Positions 10,939-19,502 of a stretch of DNA of 64,000 nt are shown piece by piece. The position numbers were made by a program, and so were the translations under genes. The stretch is from Herbaspirillum autotrophicum (GTDB taxonomy: Bacteria; Pseudomonadota; Gammaproteobacteria; Burkholderiales; Burkholderiaceae_D). The notes below the pieces were generated by a model that did not search any database, was not told where the DNA came from, and saw only the letters and a list, made by a program, of their open reading frames with translations. How positions within the stretch are numbered: position 1 is the first letter of the stretch; each line of letters starts with the position of its first letter. The DNA is taken from contig NZ_LFLS01000009.1 in NCBI RefSeq assembly GCF_001189915.1, positions 94,097 through 158,096 of the forward strand, written 5' to 3'.

Positions 10939-10972
10939 CAGCGAATTGCAGGGGAGGAGGGGCAATTCGCTG
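10939..10972 (+). other. 3'-UTR hairpin with SD-like purine loop
   Basis: Just after the OsmC-YcaO stop, an 11-bp perfect stem (10939-10949 with 10962-10972, CAGCGAATTGC and its complement) encloses the 12-nt loop AGGGGAGGAGGG. There is no T-run, so it is not itself a terminator; the terminator follows 32 bp later. The loop is complementary to the CUCCUCC tail of the small RNA found elsewhere in the window (see findings). Confidence 0.6.
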
Positions 10973-11003
10973 AAGGGCCGCCAGTCGCCAGAGAGAGGTA
11001 ACA

Positions 11004-11037
11004 AAAGACCGAGGACTTGTACCTCGGTCTTTTTTTT
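11004..11037 (+). terminator. Rho-independent terminator of the OsmC-YcaO gene
   Basis: An 11-bp stem AAAGACCGAGG/CCTCGGTCTTT with a 7-nt loop, followed by a run of Ts continuing to 11037. Confidence 0.92.
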
Positions 11038-11148
11038 GTCCGGACGGGCCGGTTGCGTGTGCGGAATCCACATGCCGGGTGCAGCAGCGATGCTCGTCAA
11101 ACGGTTTTTGCAACAAGTTGACTGGCGCTGGCGATCAACTTTCAATTA

Positions 11149-11191
11149 ATACCCGGGTAATATTGATTTTTAAATTTATCCGGGTAATAAT
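11149..11191 (+). promoter_or_regulatory. Promoter with two TTACCCGGGTAA-like operators
   Basis: Two near-palindromic 12-mers, at 11149-11160 and 11176-11187, share the core CCGGGTAA and lie 27 bp centre to centre. TTGATT (11163-11168) and AATAAT (11186-11191) are spaced by 17 and could be the -35 and -10. The second box then covers the spacer and touches the -10, which suggests repression. The regulator is unknown. Confidence 0.5.
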
Positions 11192-11218
11192 GCGTGCATT
11201 CCATTTGAAAGAATAGCC

Positions 11219-11857
11219 ATGCGCCACCAATTTACCCCTTCTTATACCTGCTTCGACGGTCATCGGCATGTCGATACCGGATCTCTGCAATCGATCGCAC
11301 TGGTTTTCAAAAAAGTGATGGCGGCAGGGTCTGACACGCCGGTACTGGTTTTTGATAACGCCAGCGGCCGCACCATCGATCTCGATATACGCGGCACGGA
11401 GGCGGAAGTACTGGCGCGTTTGCCGGTTGCGGCGGCCAGCGATGCCGCCGTCACTGAAACAGATGGTGCTGAAGCCGACGCCTCGCTACAAGCCGCGGCA
11501 CGTGGACGCGGCCGCCCCAAACTGGGGGTCGTGCCCCGCGAAGTCACTTTGTTGCCACGCCACTGGGAGTGGCTGGGCGAACAGCCCGGCGGCGCTTCAG
11601 TGATGCTGCGGAAACTGGTGGAAGAAGCGCGTCGTGCCGGCAGTGACAAAGCGCAGCAGCGCAAGGCCGGTGAACGGGCCTATCACTTCATGCAAGCCAT
11701 CGCCGGCGACCTTCCGGGCTTCGAAGAAGCCACCCGTGCATTGTTCGCGCGCGAGCCGGACAAATTCCGGAGATGTATTGCCGACTGGCCCGCCGATGTC
11801 CGTGATCATGCCATCCTGCTCGGATTCGACAGTGCGTCAGCCGCTGCTGATCATTGA
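11219..11857 (+). CDS. DUF2239 family protein
   Basis: A 212-aa protein of the uncharacterised DUF2239 family. Conserved blocks seen are YTCFDGHRHVDTGSL at the N terminus, a basic linker RGRGRPKLGVVPREVTLLPRHWEWL and a helical C-terminal half (AYHFMQAIAGDLPGFEEATRALFA). The RGRGRPK stretch resembles an AT-hook-like DNA-contacting segment, but function is unknown. GAAAG precedes the ATG. It stands behind two palindromic operators and about 270 bp upstream of a MATE exporter on the same strand, so the two may be co-regulated. Confidence 0.8.
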   Translation: MRHQFTPSYTCFDGHRHVDTGSLQSIALVFKKVMAAGSDTPVLVFDNASGRTIDLDIRGTEAEVLARLPVAAASDAAVTETDGAEADASLQAAARGRGRPKLGVVPREVTLLPRHWEWLGEQPGGASVMLRKLVEEARRAGSDKAQQRKAGERAYHFMQAIAGDLPGFEEATRALFAREPDKFRRCIADWPADVRDHAILLGFDSASAAADH

Positions 11858-12131
11858 CCGCGAAAGTGCGCGATGGTGAACGCTGCCAACGCCATCGCCT
11901 GTCAGCTTGAACCAAGGCCGGCATCCTGGCGCGCACTCGCCGCGCACGAGGCGTATCCGCAGAGCGCGGGACATCGCACCGCCGGGCTTGACGATGTGCG
12001 TCTGCTGCGGCTTTCCGGGATCGGCACCCGCCTTTTGATATAGCCGCACTCCCGGCCTTTACCGATTCAACATGTATTTCCCGGCGCAGCCATGTGGCGC
12101 ACCGGGCGGGACTTCCTTTACTTTTCAAAAC

Positions 12132-13514
12132 ATGAAACCAAACTCTCAACCCAATACTGCGGCTGGAATTGCACCGCGCCCGTTGTGGCGTATTTATCTG
12201 GCCATTTTGCTGCCCATGATGTTGACCAATGCATTGCAGGTCACGGCCGGCACGCTGGATGGGATCTATCTGGGAAAGATGATCGGCGTCGAGGCCATCG
12301 CCGCGGTCTCTGCGTTCTTTCCCGCCTTCTTTTTTCTGCTCGCGATCATCATCGGTTTGAGCACAGGTGCCACGGTCCTGATCGGGCAGGCATGGGGTGC
12401 GCGCAGTCCGGAAAAGGCGCGTGCGATTGCCGGCACTGCGCTGGCCGTGGTGTTGGCCGCAGGACTGGTGGTCAGCGTCGGCGGCGGTATGTTTGCCGGC
12501 GTGTTGCTCAAGATGTTGGGCACACCTGTCGACATCTTGCCGCAGGCCAGCCTGTATGCGCGCATCATGTTTATCGGGACGCCGGTCATTTTTCTGCTGT
12601 GGCTGGTGACCTCAATGAGTCGCGGCGTTGGCGATGCGGTCACGCCGATGTGGGCGTTGCTGCTGGCAACCGTGATTGCGATGGTATGCACGCCGGCGCT
12701 GATCCGTGGCTGGGGTGGTTTGCCGCAACTGGGCGTGGCCAGTGCAGCGGTGTCCACCTTGACCGGGTTTTCCGTGGCGTTGGCGTGGCTGGTTCGTCGC
12801 TGGATACGTCATGCACATCCGTTGGCGCCGGACATGCAATTGTTGCGCGGCATACGGTTTGACGTGTCGATCGTGCGACGCATGTTGCGTATCGGTATTC
12901 CGGCGTCGCTGCAAATGTTGACCATGGCACTGGCCGAGATTGTTTTGCTCGGCATGGTGAACCGCCATGGTTACCAGGCCACTGCCGCCTATGGTGCGGT
13001 CAATCAAGTCATGGGCTGGGTACAGTTGCCGGCGATGTCGCTGGGAATTACCGCCACCATCTTGTCGGCGCATGCCATCGGCGCGGGTAACAGCCAGCGG
13101 CTGGGCGCCATTGTCAAAACCGGGTTGTACCTGAACATGGCAGTGACCGGCACTATCATCGCTTTGGTTTATTGTTTGTCGCCATGGATCATGGGATGGT
13201 TCTTGCAAGATGCTTCTGTACTGGCGCTGGCGCAGACCTTGTTGCATACGGTGGCCTGGGCGGTGCTCGTGCTGGGTGCCGCCAGCGTTCTGACTGGTGT
13301 CATGCGTGCCAGCGGCACAGTCTTGCGGCCAGCTATGCTGGGCATGGTCGCGATTCTCGGTGTCGAGTTGCCGCTGGCCTGTTGGCTGCACAACGTCATG
13401 GGATTGCAGGGAATCTGGTGGGCCTACCCGGCCGGGTTCATTGCCATGTTGCTGTTGCAGGCAATTTTTATGCGATGGTTTTGGCGCCAGCAGCCTGTCC
13501 GGCGACTGTTGTAA
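12132..13514 (+). CDS. MATE family efflux transporter
   Basis: A 460-aa inner-membrane protein with about 12 hydrophobic segments, typical of NorM/DinF-type multidrug and toxin extrusion transporters driven by H+ or Na+. Internal pseudo-symmetry is visible (LLPMMLTNALQVTAGTLDGIYLG in the first half, IGIPASLQMLTMALAEIVLLG in the second). The substrate cannot be told from sequence. The start is MKPNSQPN; an upstream ATG at 12072 would add 20 residues. It follows the DUF2239 gene across about 270 bp that hold only a doubtful short frame. Confidence 0.9.
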   Translation: MKPNSQPNTAAGIAPRPLWRIYLAILLPMMLTNALQVTAGTLDGIYLGKMIGVEAIAAVSAFFPAFFFLLAIIIGLSTGATVLIGQAWGARSPEKARAIAGTALAVVLAAGLVVSVGGGMFAGVLLKMLGTPVDILPQASLYARIMFIGTPVIFLLWLVTSMSRGVGDAVTPMWALLLATVIAMVCTPALIRGWGGLPQLGVASAAVSTLTGFSVALAWLVRRWIRHAHPLAPDMQLLRGIRFDVSIVRRMLRIGIPASLQMLTMALAEIVLLGMVNRHGYQATAAYGAVNQVMGWVQLPAMSLGITATILSAHAIGAGNSQRLGAIVKTGLYLNMAVTGTIIALVYCLSPWIMGWFLQDASVLALAQTLLHTVAWAVLVLGAASVLTGVMRASGTVLRPAMLGMVAILGVELPLACWLHNVMGLQGIWWAYPAGFIAMLLLQAIFMRWFWRQQPVRRLL

Positions 13515-13682
13515 GCAAAGAATTGTCTATCGGTGCACACTGACAGGCAGTTCAGGTGCAGCACGCGGCCAGCGGCCGGCGTGCTTGCACAATATATTTT
13601 CCTGGCGCATCTGCCTGCCATGTCAGAGACGCGGTGGTGCGCTCAACATCAAACCGGTACTAAAGAGACATAGGAGAAAGAC

Positions 13683-14573
13683 ATGCAAATCGGATTTGTC
13701 GGATTGGGGGTAATGGGTACCCCGATGGCACTCAACCTGGCGCGGGCCGGCACACCTTTGCTGGTGTGGAGCCGCTCCGATGGCAATTATCCGGCGTTGC
13801 GCGACGCCGGGGCGCAGATTGCCGCCGATCCCGGCGAGGTGTTCACCGGCTGCGACATGGTGATCCTGATGCTGGCCAACGATCAGGCGATTGATGCCGT
13901 GCTCGGCCGGAGCGCGCCGCAGTTTGCAGCGCGTGTGAATACCCGCATGGTCATCAATATGAGCACGACCTCGGCCGAATATTCACGCCAGCTTGCGGCT
14001 GATATCCGGGCGGCCGGCGGGCGCTATGTCGAAGCACCGGTGTCCGGTTCGCGCAAGCCGGCCGAAGCCGGTCAACTGGTCGTGATGCTGGCCGGTGCCG
14101 CTGCCGACGTGGCGGCTGTGCGGCCATTGCTCAAGCCGTTGTGCCGCGACAGTTTTGAATGTGGCGAAGTGCCGGCTGCGCTGACCATGAAACTGGCCGT
14201 GAATCTGTATCTCATCACCATGGTGACCGGCTTGTCGGAAGCGGTGCTGTTTGCCCGCCAGCATGGTATCGATCTGGCGACATTTGCCGCAGTGCTGAAT
14301 GCCGGTCCGATGGCCAGTGAAGTGTCAAAGGGTAAATTGAGCAAGTATGTTGCCGGCGATTTTTCCGTGCAGGCAGCGATTTCCGATGTTCTCAAAAACA
14401 GCCGCCTGGTGGCGGCGGCCGCACACCAGGCCGGCGTTGCCGCGCCCTTGCTGGAAGTGTGTCGCGCACTCTATGGCGAAACTGAAGCGATGGGAGAGGG
14501 CGCGCTGGATATGGTGGCGGTCATCCATGCGCTGGAACAGCGCAATCCGGTACTGCGTGACGATGCCAGCTGA
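13683..14573 (+). CDS. NAD(P)-dependent beta-hydroxyacid dehydrogenase (HIBADH family)
   Basis: A 296-aa enzyme of the 3-hydroxyisobutyrate/tartronate semialdehyde reductase family. The N-terminal Rossmann motif IGFVGLGVMGTPMALNLARAG, the substrate signature APVSGSRKPAEAGQLVVM and the catalytic Lys in LTMKLAVNLYL are all present. It has the clear ribosome-binding site TAGGAGAAAG. The physiological substrate is unresolved; relatives include glyoxylate/succinic semialdehyde reductases. Its 3' end converges on the neighbouring two-component system. Confidence 0.9.
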   Translation: MQIGFVGLGVMGTPMALNLARAGTPLLVWSRSDGNYPALRDAGAQIAADPGEVFTGCDMVILMLANDQAIDAVLGRSAPQFAARVNTRMVINMSTTSAEYSRQLAADIRAAGGRYVEAPVSGSRKPAEAGQLVVMLAGAAADVAAVRPLLKPLCRDSFECGEVPAALTMKLAVNLYLITMVTGLSEAVLFARQHGIDLATFAAVLNAGPMASEVSKGKLSKYVAGDFSVQAAISDVLKNSRLVAAAAHQAGVAAPLLEVCRALYGETEAMGEGALDMVAVIHALEQRNPVLRDDAS

Positions 14574-14612
14574 GTTGCGGTGTCGTGCGGTTGCCCCGGA
14601 TGCCATTGCAGT

Positions 14613-16130
14613 TCATTGACGCCCTTGTGGCGCCGCCAGCGCAAAGCGGAATACCGCGCCGCGCCCGGGCAGTTGCAGCAGTTCGATGGTGCTGTCGTGT
14701 AGTTGCAGGATGCGGTGCACCACCAGCAAGCCGAGGCCGCCGCTGTCGTGTTCGCTGGACAAGCCAAACGGCCGCCGGAACAAGCGGTCCAGCAGTTGCG
14801 GCGGCAAGCCCGGTCCGCTGTCGCTGAGCGTGACCACCACCGATCCCGGCTGCAACGTCAGCGCGACCGTGATGTCGCCGCCCGGCGGCGTGTGGCGCAG
14901 AGCATTGTCGATCAGGTTGGTCAGTACCCGTTCTATCATGCCGAGGTCGGCGTTCACCAATGCCGCACCCGGTGGCAGCGTGGCCAGTAGCTGCGTGTGC
15001 CGCTCCTGCGCCTGCAATTCAAATTTCTCGAATACGTCTTGAATCAGATCGCTCAGTGAAAAATCTTCCAGCACCGGCGCCGCCATGCCATGTTCCAGGC
15101 TGGCCAGTTCGAACAGCGTTTGCGCCAGTTTGCCGACCTTGCGACTCTGTCCCAGTGCCACCCCGAGGTAGCGCTGGCGGTCCGCCGCCGTCAGCGTGGC
15201 ATCCTTGCTGTACAAGGTTTCCAGATACACGTGCAGCGAAGCCAGCGGCGTGCGCAAGTCATGTGAGATGTTGGCGACCAGTTCGCGTCGCTCCTGATCG
15301 AGTTGCCTGAGTGTCTGCCATTGCTCGCCGATGCGGGTACTCATTTGCTGGAACGCTGATTCCAGTACCGCGATCTCGTCGCGCCGGCCGGCCGGGCTGG
15401 GCGCCGGCGTCGCCATCATGGTGTCTGTCAGTGCCGGCAGTGGTGCTGGCGCAGCGTCGGCGGTGGTGTCGAAGTGGCGCATGGTGTGGGTCAGGCGTCG
15501 CAGCGGTCGCGTGATCAGGCGGAATGCCATGAGCCCGGCCAGCAGTCCCAGCAAGGCGACCAGGGCCATCGACCACAAGGTGGTGCGCAGCACCGAACTG
15601 GCAGCCACGCGGGCGGCCAGCCGGTCATGTTCTTCTCCCAACAGCACTACATAGATATAGCCGACTTCACGGCCGCTGCTGCGCAATACGGCGGCACTGA
15701 ATACCTTGCGGCCACTGGCGCTGCGCGGATCGTCACCGAGGATCGGCAATGGCCGGCCGGCCAGCAGGCGGCGTACCGGTTCGAGATCGATATGGTCGCG
15801 TTTCAGATGGCCTTCCGGTGCCGCGTGGCCGAGAATGCGTCCCGCCGGATCAAGCAAGTAAACCTCGACGCTGGGATTGACCACCATCAATTGATCGAAC
15901 ATGCGACGAATGGCGGCCGGTTCCAATCCTTCCGGACCCATCACCTGGGTGTCGAGGGCGATGCTCTTTGCCAGTTCGCGCGAGAGGCCTTGCACCACTT
16001 CTTTTTCATGCATGTCGTTAGCGCGAATCTGCAACCAGGCAGAGACGCCGCAGCACGCCAGCAACAGCGCAGAAAAGGCCAGCGACAGGCGCTGTGACAG
16101 GGGCAGATTCATGCTCATGCTCATGCTCAT
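14613..16130 (-). CDS. Sensor histidine kinase of the msr-linked two-component system
   Basis: A 505-aa membrane kinase. TM1 is at about residues 13-33, a periplasmic sensor of about 150 residues follows, TM2 is at about 184-205, then HAMP with a Pro/Ala/Met-rich insertion (about 222-250), HisKA with His290 in VANISHDLRTPL, and HATPase_c (NADLGMIERVLTNLIDNALRHTPPGG). The ATG start overlaps the regulator stop (ATGA); the first seven residues are MSMSMSM from a hexanucleotide repeat, so several in-frame ATGs could serve. Its neighbour across the divergent promoter region is a periplasmic methionine sulfoxide reductase operon, so it may sense envelope oxidation, as HprS does in E. coli. That role is inferred from position. 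Confidence 0.92.
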   Translation of the reverse strand: MSMSMSMNLPLSQRLSLAFSALLLACCGVSAWLQIRANDMHEKEVVQGLSRELAKSIALDTQVMGPEGLEPAAIRRMFDQLMVVNPSVEVYLLDPAGRILGHAAPEGHLKRDHIDLEPVRRLLAGRPLPILGDDPRSASGRKVFSAAVLRSSGREVGYIYVVLLGEEHDRLAARVAASSVLRTTLWSMALVALLGLLAGLMAFRLITRPLRRLTHTMRHFDTTADAAPAPLPALTDTMMATPAPSPAGRRDEIAVLESAFQQMSTRIGEQWQTLRQLDQERRELVANISHDLRTPLASLHVYLETLYSKDATLTAADRQRYLGVALGQSRKVGKLAQTLFELASLEHGMAAPVLEDFSLSDLIQDVFEKFELQAQERHTQLLATLPPGAALVNADLGMIERVLTNLIDNALRHTPPGGDITVALTLQPGSVVVTLSDSGPGLPPQLLDRLFRRPFGLSSEHDSGGLGLLVVHRILQLHDSTIELLQLPGRGAVFRFALAAPQGRQ

Positions 16131-16849
16131 GCTGAAGTAGTGTTGCCGGTCGGGGCGAAGCGATAGCCGCGACCCCAGACAGTCAGGATGCGCACCGGTT
16201 GCGCCGGATCGACTTCGATCTTGGCGCGCAGCCGGTTGATGTGGGTGTTGACCGTGTGTTCGTAGCCATCGTGCTGGTAGCCCCACACCTGATTGAGCAA
16301 ATCGAGGCGGGAAAATACCTTGTCCGGATGGCGCACGAAGAAATACAGCAGGTCGAATTCGCGGGGTGTCAGTTCCAGCAACTTGCCATCGGCATGGGCC
16401 TGGCGCAGCACCGGATCGATACTGATGCCGCCCAGCGTCAGCGCGCCGGCATCCTGACGTTGTTCGCGCGCCAGCGCGTCGACCCGGCGCAGCAGCGCCT
16501 TGACCCGCACCACCAATTCCAGCACCGAATACGGTTTGGCCTGATAGTCGTCGGCGCCCAGTTCGAGGCCGACGATGCGGTGGGTTTCGCTGGAACGGGC
16601 GCTGGTGATGATGATCGGGGTGTAACGCGTCATGGCGCGGGCCTGACGGCAAATCTCCAGGCCATCGACACCGGGCAGCATCAGGTCCAGAATCAGGGCG
16701 TCCCAGCTACCTGTCGCCAGTTGCGCCAGCGCGGCGTTGCCGTCGGCGCAATGCGTGACGGCGTAACCTTCATCGTTGAGGTGGATAGTGAGCAGGCCAG
16801 CCAGGTTGAGGTCGTCTTCGACGATCAATATTCGTTTCGGTTTGTCCAT
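16127..16849 (-). CDS. OmpR-family response regulator of the msr-linked system
   Basis: A 240-aa regulator with phospho-acceptor Asp55 (ALILDLMLPGVDGLE), a YQAKPYSVLELVVRVKALLRR hinge and a winged-helix output domain (LTPREFDLLYFFVRHPDKVFSR ... VWGRGYRFAPTG). I chose MDKPKRILIVEDD as start since it matches the family; an upstream ATG would add 15 residues. The gene is divergent from msrB with about 150 bp between them, where an operator would be expected; I could not see clear direct repeats there. Confidence 0.93.
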   Translation of the reverse strand: MDKPKRILIVEDDLNLAGLLTIHLNDEGYAVTHCADGNAALAQLATGSWDALILDLMLPGVDGLEICRQARAMTRYTPIIITSARSSETHRIVGLELGADDYQAKPYSVLELVVRVKALLRRVDALAREQRQDAGALTLGGISIDPVLRQAHADGKLLELTPREFDLLYFFVRHPDKVFSRLDLLNQVWGYQHDGYEHTVNTHINRLRAKIEVDPAQPVRILTVWGRGYRFAPTGNTTSA

Positions 16850-16999
16850 CGCGCGCTTTCGGGAAAAATGCTCACCAGCAGCGTCATTGTGCATGATTCC
16901 CCGGCGCGAAGTATCACAAATCGTTTAACTTTACGTGAGGACTTGGCGACTGCTTCTGCATAAGAATGCGTGCATCGACAAGTCACTTATGGAGTGCAT

Positions 17000-17509
17000 A
17001 TGCAACCGAGACGACAATTTCTGCTGGCCGGCGGCGCCGGGCTGGCAACCCTGGCACTGTTGCCGCTGCGCAGTCTGTATGCGGCGCCGGCGGCCGCATC
17101 GCGCCCGGTCACCGCCTACGAGGTGACGCATACCGAAGCTGAATGGCGCAAGCTGCTGACCCCCGATCAGTTCGAGGTGTTGCGGCACAGCGCTACCGAA
17201 CGGCCGTTCACCAGTCCGTTCAACAATGAGCACCGGGCCGGCCGCTTTGCCTGTGCCGGTTGCCGTCTGGAAGTGTTCTCTTCGCGCACCAAATTCGACA
17301 GTGGCACCGGCTGGCCGAGTTTCTGGGCGCCACTGGAACGGTCTGTGACCGCCAGCAGCGACAACTCGTTCGGCATGCTGCGTTCGGCGATCAGCTGCCG
17401 CCGTTGCGGCGGTCATTTGGGTCATGTGTTTGACGATGGTCCCAAACCGACCGGTCTGCGCTATTGCATGAATGGCATCGCCATGACGTTTACTCCCGGT
17501 GCCGCCTGA
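17000..17509 (+). CDS. msrB: Tat-exported methionine-R-sulfoxide reductase MsrB
   Basis: Reduces methionine R-sulfoxide in proteins. This 169-aa form starts MQPRRQFLLAGGAG, a twin-arginine (Tat) signal ending near AAPAAA, so it should act in the periplasm. The mature part has the zinc cysteines C85/C88 and C133/C136 and the catalytic Cys156 in RYCMNG. FDSGTGWPSF has Thr where two-Cys MsrBs usually carry the resolving Cys, so an outside thiol is needed for recycling. It is the first gene of msrB-dipZ-msrA. The upstream ATG at 16970 would put ten residues ahead of the Tat motif and is less likely. Confidence 0.95.
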   Translation: MQPRRQFLLAGGAGLATLALLPLRSLYAAPAAASRPVTAYEVTHTEAEWRKLLTPDQFEVLRHSATERPFTSPFNNEHRAGRFACAGCRLEVFSSRTKFDSGTGWPSFWAPLERSVTASSDNSFGMLRSAISCRRCGGHLGHVFDDGPKPTGLRYCMNGIAMTFTPGAA

Positions 17510-17587
17510 AGCAGCGCCGACTGCGTCGTTGCCGCAGTTTTTTCGCAGTTTTCAGTATCCGGCGTCACCTTTTTGAAAGCGGTTCCC

Positions 17588-19435
17588 ATGTTGTTACTCA
17601 TCCTGTCTTATCTGGGTGGCGTGCTGACCATCGTCAGTCCCTGCATCCTGCCGGTGTTGCCGTTTGTCTTTGCGCGCAGCGATGCGCCATTCCGTCGCAG
17701 CGGCTTGCCGTTGTTGTGCGGCATGGCACTGATGTTTGCGGCCGTGGCCACCTTGGCTGCCGTCGGCGGCAGTTGGGTAGTGCAGGCCAACCAATATGGA
17801 CGCTGGCTGGCGATGGCATTGATGGCGCTGTTTGGCGCGACGTTGCTGTTCCCGCAACTGTCTGATCGTCTGAGCAGCCCGCTGGTGGCGGCCGGCGACC
17901 GCTTGTCGCGCTCTGTCAGTGCATCCGCGGGAGCGGGCGGTCGCGGCGGCGTCGGTTCGTCGTTTGTCCTCGGACTGGCAACCGGACTGTTATGGGCGCC
18001 ATGCGCCGGCCCGATCCTGGGTTTGCTGCTGACCGGTGCCGCGTTGCATGGCGCCAATGTCGGTACCACGCTGCTGTTGCTGGCTTATGCCGCCGGTGCC
18101 GCAACCTCGCTGGGCGTTGCCTTGCTGGTGGGCGGCAAGGTGTTTGCCGCCATGAAGCGCTCGCTCGGCGCCGGTGCCGGGATCCGCCGCGCTCTTGGCG
18201 TGGCGATGTTGTGCGGCGTCGCCGCCATTGCGCTCGGACTCGACACCGGCGTGTTGACCCGTATTTCCACCGTTGCCACCGCCGGACTAGAGCAAGGACT
18301 GGTGGATCGCTTGCGGCCGGCGCCACCGGTGTCGGTGGTGGATACCGCGTTGCCATCGTCGAATGTGATGCAAGCGCAAGGCGGGGCAATGATGGCCGCT
18401 GCCGGCGCCATGTCGGCGCAACCCGGCAGCATGATGGCGATGCAGGCGCAACCCGGCGCTCGTGCGCTGCCGGTGGAAGGGACGCTGCCGTCGCTGGCCG
18501 GTGCCGTCCAATGGTTCAATTCGCCGCCGCTCGATGCGGCCGCATTAAAGGGCAAAGTGGTGGTGATCGACTTCTGGACCTACTCGTGCATCAACTGCCT
18601 GCGCAGCTTGCCATACGTCAAAGCCTGGGCGCAGAAATACAAGGATCAGGGGCTGGTGGTGATCGGCGTGCATGCGCCCGAATTCGCCTTTGAACGGGAC
18701 CCCGGCAACGTCGCCAAGGCGGTGCGCGATCTGGGCATCACCTATCCGGTGGCAATCGACAACGACTACGCCATCTGGCGCGCCTTCAACAACCAATACT
18801 GGCCGGCCCACTATTTCATCGATGCGCAGGGCAAGGTGCGCTATCACCATTTCGGCGAAGGCGAGTACGCCCGTTCGGAACAGGTGATCCAGCAATTGCT
18901 GGCCGAAGCAGGCAACAAGAATGTCGCTACCGATATGGTCAAGGCCGATGCCAGCGGAGTGCAACTGGCGGGCGACGACGCCGAGGTGGCGTCACCGGAG
19001 ACCTATCTGGGCTATGAGCGGGCGCAGAATTTCGTTGCCACCGGCGGTGCCGTGACAGATCGCGTCAGCAATTACACGGCGCCGGCACAGCCCGCATTGA
19101 ATCAATGGGGCTTGGCCGGCGACTGGAACATCGGCCGCGAACAAGCCTCGCTGGCCAAGGCCGGAGGCAAGATCGTATTTCGTTTTCATGCACGTGACTT
19201 GCACCTGGTGCTGGGGCCGGGCGCCGATGGCAAACCGGTGCGGTTTCGCGTCGCACTGGACGGTGCAGTGCCGGGCAAGGATAGCGGCGTCGATGTGGCA
19301 GCGGATGGCCGCGGCCGGGTCAGCGGCCAGCGCCTGTATCAATTGCTGCGGCAGTCGGGGCCGGTGCGCGATCACACATTCAGCATCGAATTCCTCGATC
19401 CCGGGGTACAAGCCTACGCGTTCACATTCGGTTAG
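17588..19435 (+). CDS. dipZ: DipZ-like CcdA-thioredoxin fusion protein
   Basis: A 615-aa inner-membrane protein that moves electrons from cytosolic thioredoxin to periplasmic partners. Residues 1 to about 235 form the CcdA/DsbD-beta unit, with its redox Cys19 (IVSPCILPVLP) and Cys139 (LWAPCAGPILG). A periplasmic linker (about 241-300) is Met-rich (seven Met within residues 261-285). A TlpA/thioredoxin domain follows with CINC (C334/C337), and the last 150 residues form a beta-rich domain usual in the DipZ family. The start is the ATG at 17588 with GAAAG upstream. Its place between msrB and msrA says that it regenerates these one-Cys reductases; this is strong but inferred. Confidence 0.93.
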   Translation: MLLLILSYLGGVLTIVSPCILPVLPFVFARSDAPFRRSGLPLLCGMALMFAAVATLAAVGGSWVVQANQYGRWLAMALMALFGATLLFPQLSDRLSSPLVAAGDRLSRSVSASAGAGGRGGVGSSFVLGLATGLLWAPCAGPILGLLLTGAALHGANVGTTLLLLAYAAGAATSLGVALLVGGKVFAAMKRSLGAGAGIRRALGVAMLCGVAAIALGLDTGVLTRISTVATAGLEQGLVDRLRPAPPVSVVDTALPSSNVMQAQGGAMMAAAGAMSAQPGSMMAMQAQPGARALPVEGTLPSLAGAVQWFNSPPLDAAALKGKVVVIDFWTYSCINCLRSLPYVKAWAQKYKDQGLVVIGVHAPEFAFERDPGNVAKAVRDLGITYPVAIDNDYAIWRAFNNQYWPAHYFIDAQGKVRYHHFGEGEYARSEQVIQQLLAEAGNKNVATDMVKADASGVQLAGDDAEVASPETYLGYERAQNFVATGGAVTDRVSNYTAPAQPALNQWGLAGDWNIGREQASLAKAGGKIVFRFHARDLHLVLGPGADGKPVRFRVALDGAVPGKDSGVDVAADGRGRVSGQRLYQLLRQSGPVRDHTFSIEFLDPGVQAYAFTFG

Positions 19436-19502
19436 CACGGCCGGGCCAGTTATACAGAGCAGACATCCAGACGATCATCCACCAGACTGAAGGAGCGAAG
19501 AC

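Noticed and set aside
11837..12049. Short frames between DUF2239 and MATE: 70 codons on the minus strand, and 56 codons on the plus strand (11873-12043)
   Set aside because: No ribosome-binding site, no recognised family, and each overlaps the other; I could not support either as a gene.
14613..16652. Extension of the msr-linked sensor kinase to 679 aa
   Set aside because: The extra N-terminal part overlaps the regulator gene in another frame. The ATGA overlap at 16127-16130 and a good TM1 right after it fix the start.
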